Positions 31,638-35,941 of a stretch of DNA of 35,941 nt are shown here, piece after piece (position 1 is the stretch's first letter; the number at the start of each line of letters is the position of its first letter). The stretch lies in NCBI GenBank assembly GCA_948439995.1, contig CAOJNP010000009.1, positions 1 to 35,941 of the forward strand, written 5' to 3'. The notes under the pieces were generated by a model that saw only the letters and a program-made list of their open reading frames with translations, was not told the DNA's origin and did not search any database. Made by a program: the position numbers and the translations under genes. Origin of the DNA: an uncultured Erysipelotrichaceae bacterium. Lineage in GTDB: Bacteria; Bacillota_I; Bacilli_A; RF39; UBA660.

Positions 31638-32425
31638 GGTAAATCCTCCAAACATTTTGAATTTAAAATACAACTAATTCCATCAATGTGAAATTTTTCT
31701 TCACTAATTCCAATTAAATAATTTTTGGAACTCACTCCATTTATTTCAACGCATTTTGGTGAAATACATTTTAATAATCCTTTGTGATTTAAAGCATGAT
31801 ATGGTACGAATATAGGACTTTTAATTTTAACTTGTTTTAATGATTCTTTTTCGACTAAGATAATTGCTTTATTGGTGATAGGATCCACTAATTTATTGCC
31901 CGTATCCAAAAAAGCATTTAACTCGATTTTTTTTTCATTTTTAAATGTCACTATTAATTTATAATAATGAGCATACTGACTTTTTAATTTTTTTTGACTT
32001 CTTATATATATATATAAAATAATTGGTGAAATTATGATTAAAAATAAAAAATTAATGGATAACCCTTTATGAAAAAACACAATCCCTTCTTGCTTATAAC
32101 TAAATTCTAAATTTAGGTAATATAAAAAGCCTCCTAAAATTGTTCCAGTCATATAAAAATAGGTCATATTTTGAATCGTATACTTCGGTGAATGAAAACC
32201 AAAAGTGATAATACATATTAAAAAACTTACTATTATTTTAAAAAGAAATAATAATAGAGATGGAATTGGTAAAAATAAAAATAATAATGTAATACTACCA
32301 ACGAAGGAACCAAATAACATCTTTTTCATGGATGTGTTTCTTTTTAAAGTAAGATTTACAGTTAGTAACAAAAGAAAATCCATAGCAAAGTTTAAAAATG
32401 CTACTAAATCTACATAGATTGTCAT
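31631..32425 (-). CDS. spoIIGA: Sporulation sigma-E factor-processing peptidase SpoIIGA
   Basis: Membrane aspartic protease that processes pro-SigE in the mother cell. The 264-aa protein has five hydrophobic segments in its first 140 residues and a cytosolic C-terminal protease domain with AFLDTGNKLVDP (D174 catalytic, DTGN). It is translationally coupled to sigE. A TATAAT at 32441-32446 upstream is a candidate -10; the Spo0A-dependent spoIIG promoter of Bacillus would lie here, but I see no convincing 0A boxes. Confidence 0.92.
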   Translation of the reverse strand: MTIYVDLVAFLNFAMDFLLLLTVNLTLKRNTSMKKMLFGSFVGSITLLFLFLPIPSLLLFLFKIIVSFLICIITFGFHSPKYTIQNMTYFYMTGTILGGFLYYLNLEFSYKQEGIVFFHKGLSINFLFLIIISPIILYIYIRSQKKLKSQYAHYYKLIVTFKNEKKIELNAFLDTGNKLVDPITNKAIILVEKESLKQVKIKSPIFVPYHALNHKGLLKCISPKCVEINGVSSKNYLIGISEEKFHIDGISCILNSKCLEDLPC

Positions 32426-32479
32426 ATTATCACCAGATTAATTATAAATAATCTAAATTGGATATTATGTCGTTTTAAT

Positions 32480-32509
32480 GAAAAAGTTCTTAAGAAATTC
32501 TTAAGAACG
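32480..32509 (-). terminator. Intrinsic terminator of the surface protein pair
   Basis: Two 11-nt perfectly complementary arms (32486-32496 and 32498-32508; core CTTAAG) form a strong hairpin followed by five T on the minus strand, 30 nt past the stop of the downstream surface gene. It also insulates spoIIGA. Confidence 0.8.
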
Positions 32510-32539
32510 AAATTTTAATATGAATATTTTTGTTAATTT

Positions 32540-33304
32540 CTAGTATCCTATTACTTTCACTGTAACAGAATGCCCTTCGGTTATTCCACCATCATAAATT
32601 CCTATTGTGACAGTATTACCACTTACGGTAACATTATATTGAAGACTACTTTTTGATACAGAAACAGAACTAAGAAAACATCTTGTAAATTGACTAAATG
32701 TATGCGAAACAGTATGATATCCTTGACCAGCATTGTTACCAGCATTTGTAAAAGTATATGATACTTCTCTAAATGTTGGTGCTGTTTTAATATTACTTAT
32801 TTTTTCTGCCATGGTTTCAAATGTATCTTCTGGACTTGTATTGACTCCTTTTTGTGTAATAGCATTGGCAATGGCTTGTTTTCCTTCTTCGATATTTTCT
32901 ACTACTGGATAAACAAATTCATTATTTTCTTTAAAATTAATACTACATTTTGTTCTTGTAATATTGAAATTCGTTATTTCTGGTTTCCATTCTTGATAAT
33001 TCCAAGAACCTATCGCATCATTATTACAGTTCACTTCTACTTCATATTTTTGATTCTCATTCTTTTCTGGAACTTGATCTATTGTTGTTTTATTTTGTTC
33101 CATGTCTTCTCTTGTTAATGAAAGCATGAGATCATAATTTTGTTCTGGAATGCTTCCTTTTATAATATTAAACTCTTCTTTTTCTTCAAACAATGCAAAA
33201 CTTCGATATAGAAAAATAATTGCTAATAATAGAATGAAAACAATACTTCCAATTAGCATTATCTTTATTTTTAAATTTTCTTCTTTAAAACTTTTTAACT
33301 TCAT
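32540..33304 (-). CDS. Membrane-anchored surface protein, variable C-terminus (copy 1)
   Basis: A 254-aa protein of unknown function. It has an N-terminal membrane anchor (about 13-35) with the rest outside by charge distribution, a domain with two cysteines (VEVNCNNDAIGSW and ITRTKCSINF), a helix AIANAITQKGVNTSPEDTFETMAEKI of a kind seen in phage tail and surface proteins, then a Ser/Thr-rich beta domain ending TVKVIGY. The first 155 residues are nearly identical to copy 2; the C-terminus is unrelated. The start is the ATG at 33304, since the frame begins with GTG three codons earlier. It occupies the ftsZ-spoIIGA interval. Confidence 0.75.
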   Translation of the reverse strand: MKLKSFKEENLKIKIMLIGSIVFILLLAIIFLYRSFALFEEKEEFNIIKGSIPEQNYDLMLSLTREDMEQNKTTIDQVPEKNENQKYEVEVNCNNDAIGSWNYQEWKPEITNFNITRTKCSINFKENNEFVYPVVENIEEGKQAIANAITQKGVNTSPEDTFETMAEKISNIKTAPTFREVSYTFTNAGNNAGQGYHTVSHTFSQFTRCFLSSVSVSKSSLQYNVTVSGNTVTIGIYDGGITEGHSVTVKVIGY

Positions 33305-33380
33305 AAAAAACACCTTTATTTTAGTTTAAAGGTATTTTTTCATTTGCTCTTTTTTGTAACATTATTTTTATCTATTTTCT
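32836..33380. repeat. Direct repeat copy 1
   Basis: About 545 nt, roughly 90% identical by eye to 33819-34362. It covers the 5' leader and the constant N-terminal coding part of surface gene copy 1. Similarity stops sharply near the variable domain. Confidence 0.85.
33312..33333 (-). promoter_or_regulatory. Leader hairpin of surface protein copy 1
   Basis: ACCTTTA (33327-33333) pairs with TAAAGGT (33312-33318) across an 8-nt loop and is followed by GTTTTTT and the ATG. The 3' arm holds the AAAGGT ribosome site, so folding would hide it; the T run also makes it terminator-like. Confidence 0.5.
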
Positions 33381-33387
33381 TTTTATA

Positions 33388-34287
33388 TTAATAAGTATAA
33401 ATATCTATAATGGCATCAGAAAGATACCATCTTGCATCCGCACAACCGCTATTAGAAAATCTAATGCCATTAACAGTAACTGTATTTGATGTTGCACGGA
33501 ATGCTAAAAATATCAAGCCAGCATAGTTGGCATTTCCTTGGCCTAAAGTAAATTTTTTCATTAATGTACCACCACTTAAAGTAATATTTCCTGCAGCATA
33601 ATCTCCGCTAGTCCAACCACAGCCGCTATTACTACTTTGAAGTCGGAAAACTAATACATAATAATGTCCATTTGATAAATTGTAGCTTTTTGATATTTGC
33701 TGACTATAGCTATAATTAGAATTAAAAACAGAGATGCCCCACCCATTCATACCAATATTAGGTGTAGTTTTAATATTTTTGATATTATTTGCCATTTGAT
33801 TTAGTGTAGCTTCAGCACTAGTATTAACTCCTTTTTGTGTAATTGCATTAGCAATGGCTTGTTTTCCTTCTTCTATATTTTCTACTACTGGATAAATATA
33901 ATCATTATTTTCTTTAAAATTAATACTACATTTTGTTCTTGTACTATTGAAATTCGTTATTTCTGGTTTCCATTCTTGATAATCCCAAGAACCTATCGCA
34001 TCATTATTACAGTTCACTTCTACTTCATATTTTTGATTCTCATTCTTTTCTGGAACTTGATCTATTGTTGTTTTATTTTGTTCCTTGTCTTCTCTTGTTA
34101 ATGAAAGCATAAGATCATAATTTTGTTCAGGAATACTTCCTTTTATAATATTAAATTCTTCTTTTTCTTCATACAATGCAAAGCTTCGATATAGAAAAAT
34201 AATGGTTAATAATAGAATGAAAACAATACTTCCAACTATCATTATCTTTATCTTTAAATTTTCTTCTTTAAAACTTTTTAACTTCAT
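33388..34287 (-). CDS. Membrane-anchored surface protein, variable C-terminus (copy 2)
   Basis: A 299-aa paralogue of the next gene, sharing the membrane anchor, the two-cysteine domain and the helix AIANAITQKGVNTSAEATLNQM. Its C-terminal 125 residues (starting NIGMNGWGISVF) form a different beta-rich, Ser/Asn/Gly-rich domain with two cysteines (SGCGW and SGCADARW). No sortase motif or lipobox is present, so it is held by the uncleaved N-terminal anchor. Function is not known; the architecture suggests adhesion or ligand binding at the cell surface. Confidence 0.75.
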   Translation of the reverse strand: MKLKSFKEENLKIKIMIVGSIVFILLLTIIFLYRSFALYEEKEEFNIIKGSIPEQNYDLMLSLTREDKEQNKTTIDQVPEKNENQKYEVEVNCNNDAIGSWDYQEWKPEITNFNSTRTKCSINFKENNDYIYPVVENIEEGKQAIANAITQKGVNTSAEATLNQMANNIKNIKTTPNIGMNGWGISVFNSNYSYSQQISKSYNLSNGHYYVLVFRLQSSNSGCGWTSGDYAAGNITLSGGTLMKKFTLGQGNANYAGLIFLAFRATSNTVTVNGIRFSNSGCADARWYLSDAIIDIYTY

Positions 34288-34362
34288 AAAAAACCTCTTT
34301 ATTTTAGTTTAAAGGTATTTGTTTCATTTGTCTTTTTTTTAACATTATTTTTATTTGTTTTT
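33819..34362. repeat. Direct repeat copy 2
   Basis: Partner of the repeat at 32836-33380, offset about 983 nt. It includes the leader hairpin and constant coding region of surface gene copy 2. Confidence 0.85.
34293..34316 (-). promoter_or_regulatory. Leader hairpin of surface protein copy 2
   Basis: Same structure as in copy 1 with a one-base bulge (ACCTTTA with TAAAGAGGT) before TTTTTTATG. The ribosome site AAAGAGG is again in the 3' arm. Confidence 0.45.
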
Positions 34363-34475
34363 ATGTTACGTTATAACATTTTTTTCTAATATTTCTTTTC
34401 TATAATTATAAAAATGATAACAAATCCATATTTTAAATTTTAATTTTTATTCATTATTCTTTCATAAAAAATAAT

Positions 34476-34506
34476 CAAAAAAAAGCTGACATTTATTTTT
34501 GTCAAC
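34476..34506 (-). terminator. Intrinsic terminator of ftsZ
   Basis: GTTGACA (34500-34506) pairs with TGTCAGC (34485-34491), 8-nt loop, then eight T on the minus strand. Confidence 0.85.
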
Positions 34507-34538
34507 AATTTTTCCAAAACTATTTTAATGAATCATTT

Positions 34539-35597
34539 TTAAAATTCGTCGTCTCTATTTCTTAAGAAAGATGGAATGTCATATTCATTATCAATCCCAC
34601 TACTTTTTCTTCTTTTTGGCAGTCCTTCTTCTACTTCAGAAGATCCATTTTTTCCATCAAATCCTGTTGCAATAACGGTTACAATAACTTCATCACTTAA
34701 ATTAGAATTTTGAATAGCACCAAAGACAATGTTAATTTCACTATTGGCTGCTTCTCTTACCGTTTCAACTGCATCTTCAATTTCAAATAATGTAAGTGAA
34801 TCTCCTCCTGTAATATTGATAATTGCATCAGTTGCGCCATCAATTGTCGTTTCCAATAGTGCACTGGATACTGCTTGATGAGCTGCGTCAATAGCACGAT
34901 TTTCACCAACACCCATTCCAATTCCAATTAGGGCAGTTCCACTATTTTCCATTACTGTTTTAACATCAGCAAAGTCTAAGTTGATTACTCCTGTTACAGC
35001 AATTAAATCAGAAATAGATTGAACTCCACGATGTAATACATTGTCTACTTCTTTAAATGCATCTTGAAAACTAGTTGTTTTATCGATAATATCTCTTAAT
35101 CGATCATTTGGAATAATAATTAATGTATCTACATGCTTTTTCAATTCTTCTAACCCAATTAAAGCATTTTCCATTCTTTTATTTCCTTCAAAACGGAACG
35201 GTTTGGTTACAATTCCAACTGTAAGAGCTCCTGATTCTTGAGAAATTTCTGCAATGACTGGAGCGGATCCAGTACCAGTTCCTCCTCCAAGTCCACAAGC
35301 AATAAATACCATATCAGCACCTTTTACTGCTTCTTCAATTTGAGCTTTGCTTTCTAATGCTGCTTCTCTACCGATTTCTGGATTTGAACCTGCACCACGT
35401 CCACCTGTAATATTTTCTCCGATTTGGATTTTCTTTTGAGCTTTTGATGCATTTAATACTTGTAAATCAGTATTTACTACATAAAATTCTACTCCTTGAA
35501 CTCCCTCTTCTATCATGCGGTTTACAGCGTTACATCCTCCACCACCACAACCAAATACTTTAATTTTTGCGATTGGGTCTATTTTTAATCCGTCCAT
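34539..35597 (-). CDS. ftsZ: Cell division protein FtsZ
   Basis: Tubulin-like GTPase that forms the division ring. The 352-aa protein has the N-terminal [13 protein letters not shown], the tubulin signature GGGTGTG (104-110), the T7-loop NLDFADVK (206-213) that completes the neighbour's GTPase site, a short linker and the conserved C-terminal peptide [10 protein letters not shown], which binds FtsA and other partners. An AGGAG site lies 6-7 nt ahead of the ATG. It lies 12 nt after ftsA. Confidence 0.98.
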   Translation of the reverse strand: MDGLKIDPIAKIKVFGCGGGGCNAVNRMIEEGVQGVEFYVVNTDLQVLNASKAQKKIQIGENITGGRGAGSNPEIGREAALESKAQIEEAVKGADMVFIACGLGGGTGTGSAPVIAEISQESGALTVGIVTKPFRFEGNKRMENALIGLEELKKHVDTLIIIPNDRLRDIIDKTTSFQDAFKEVDNVLHRGVQSISDLIAVTGVINLDFADVKTVMENSGTALIGIGMGVGENRAIDAAHQAVSSALLETTIDGATDAIINITGGDSLTLFEIEDAVETVREAANSEINIVFGAIQNSNLSDEVIVTVIATGFDGKNGSSEVEEGLPKRRKSSGIDNEYDIPSFLRNRDDEF

Positions 35598-35609
35598 AAA
35601 AACTCCTCC

Positions 35610-35941
35610 TTAATTGTCAAAAAAGTAACCAAACAATTTTCCTAATATGGAATTGTCAGAAAAATTAATTTTACGCCCTAAGCTACTTAATTCTTCCTGT
35701 TCTTCCAATGTGTAAATTGAAAATTCTTTATTTCTTAAACGCATTTTATTTTCATAATATTTAATAAATCCTACAGCTGCTGAATATTTATTATTTCTAG
35801 CACCTACGTAATTTAAAGAAGCTATTTTTGCACTGTGACCAAAGACTTCTTCTAGTATTAATGAGAAATCTGTCATCTCCGTCAAGCCTCCCGTTATTAT
35901 TATATAATGAATTTCTTTCTTTGTTAAGAGGTTAATTTGTT
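35610..35941 (-). CDS. ftsA: Cell division protein FtsA, C-terminal part (runs off the window)
   Basis: Actin-like protein that tethers FtsZ to the membrane. Only the last 110 or so residues are here. The frame stays open to the window edge and reads IIITGGLTEMTDFSLILEEV and later YVGARNNKYSAAVGFIKYYE, as in the FtsA C-terminus. The end SILGKLFGYFFDN is an amphipathic membrane-targeting helix. An in-frame TTG at 35885 is not the start. Confidence 0.92.
   Translation of the reverse strand, partial: QINLLTKKEIHYIIITGGLTEMTDFSLILEEVFGHSAKIASLNYVGARNNKYSAAVGFIKYYENKMRLRNKEFSIYTLEEQEELSSLGRKINFSDNSILGKLFGYFFDN

Noticed and set aside
32469-32475. Spo0A box upstream of spoIIGA
   Set aside because: TGTCGTT matches only five of seven consensus positions and is alone, so it is not better than chance.
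1-35941. Mycoplasma-type genetic code (TGA as Trp)
   Set aside because: TGA ends trmR and lspA at positions fitting family lengths, and Trp residues in conserved motifs are TGG.
1-35941. CRISPR array, tRNA or rRNA genes, insertion sequences
   Set aside because: I found no regularly spaced repeats, no tRNA-like cloverleaf, no rRNA sequence and no transposase or terminal inverted repeats.

Overview
The window is a low-GC, almost entirely minus-strand stretch of a Bacilli-type (Firmicutes) chromosome. The evidence is gene content and order. Three blocks match Bacillus subtilis neighbourhoods: (i) yrrI-like / alaS / ireB / ruvX / yrzB / mltG / trmR / trhP1 / trhP2 / greA; (ii) lexA / divergent SOS genes / tkt position / sirA-like / yneF; (iii) ftsA / ftsZ / spoIIGA / sigE / sigG / ylmC / lspA / rluD. 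SpoIIGA, SigE, SigG and a SirA-like protein point to an endospore former. TGA is used as a stop and Trp is TGG, so the standard bacterial code applies. Extreme AT content, overlapping genes and missing neighbours (no clpX beside tig/lon, no udk beside greA) suggest a compact, perhaps gut-associated lineage near the base of Bacilli or Mollicutes. That placement is inference.

Layout. 1-3453: ileS with a class-2-like IleRS carrying a GLHH signature, under an Ile T-box. 3462-9800: an unknown gene, lon, tig, a transglutaminase-fold protein and greA. 9805-15685: a membrane glycosyltransferase, then the wobble-uridine modification genes trhP2-trhP1-trmR, mltG, yrzB, ruvX and ireB in one overlapping operon. 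15690-19351: a lone plus-strand unknown gene, a short alaS without C-Ala, and a dNMP-kinase-like gene, the last two sharing an Ala T-box whose promoter and stem I lie inside the upstream AI-2E-family gene. 20557-25620: an acidic single-pass membrane protein, yneF, a sirA-like gene, a transketolase-family protein that has lost nearly all its catalytic residues, and a small LexA-controlled membrane-protein operon divergent from lexA. 25664-28611: a rhomboid protease, a divergent small membrane protein, rluD and lspA. 28624-32509: ylmC, sigG, a retron (RT plus msr-msd RNA), sigE and spoIIGA. 32510-35941: two tandem surface proteins with a shared N-terminus and different C-termini, then ftsZ and the 3' end of ftsA.

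The observations most worth following are the transketolase-family pseudoenzyme (22314-24293), the effector-less retron wedged between sigE and sigG (29738-30914), the SOS-controlled 54-aa membrane protein missed by length cut-offs (24673-24837), the paired constant/variable surface proteins (32540-34287), and the promoter plus T-box embedded in an upstream coding sequence (19110-19351). Start codons were chosen by Shine-Dalgarno spacing, so several genes begin a few codons inside the longest open frame.
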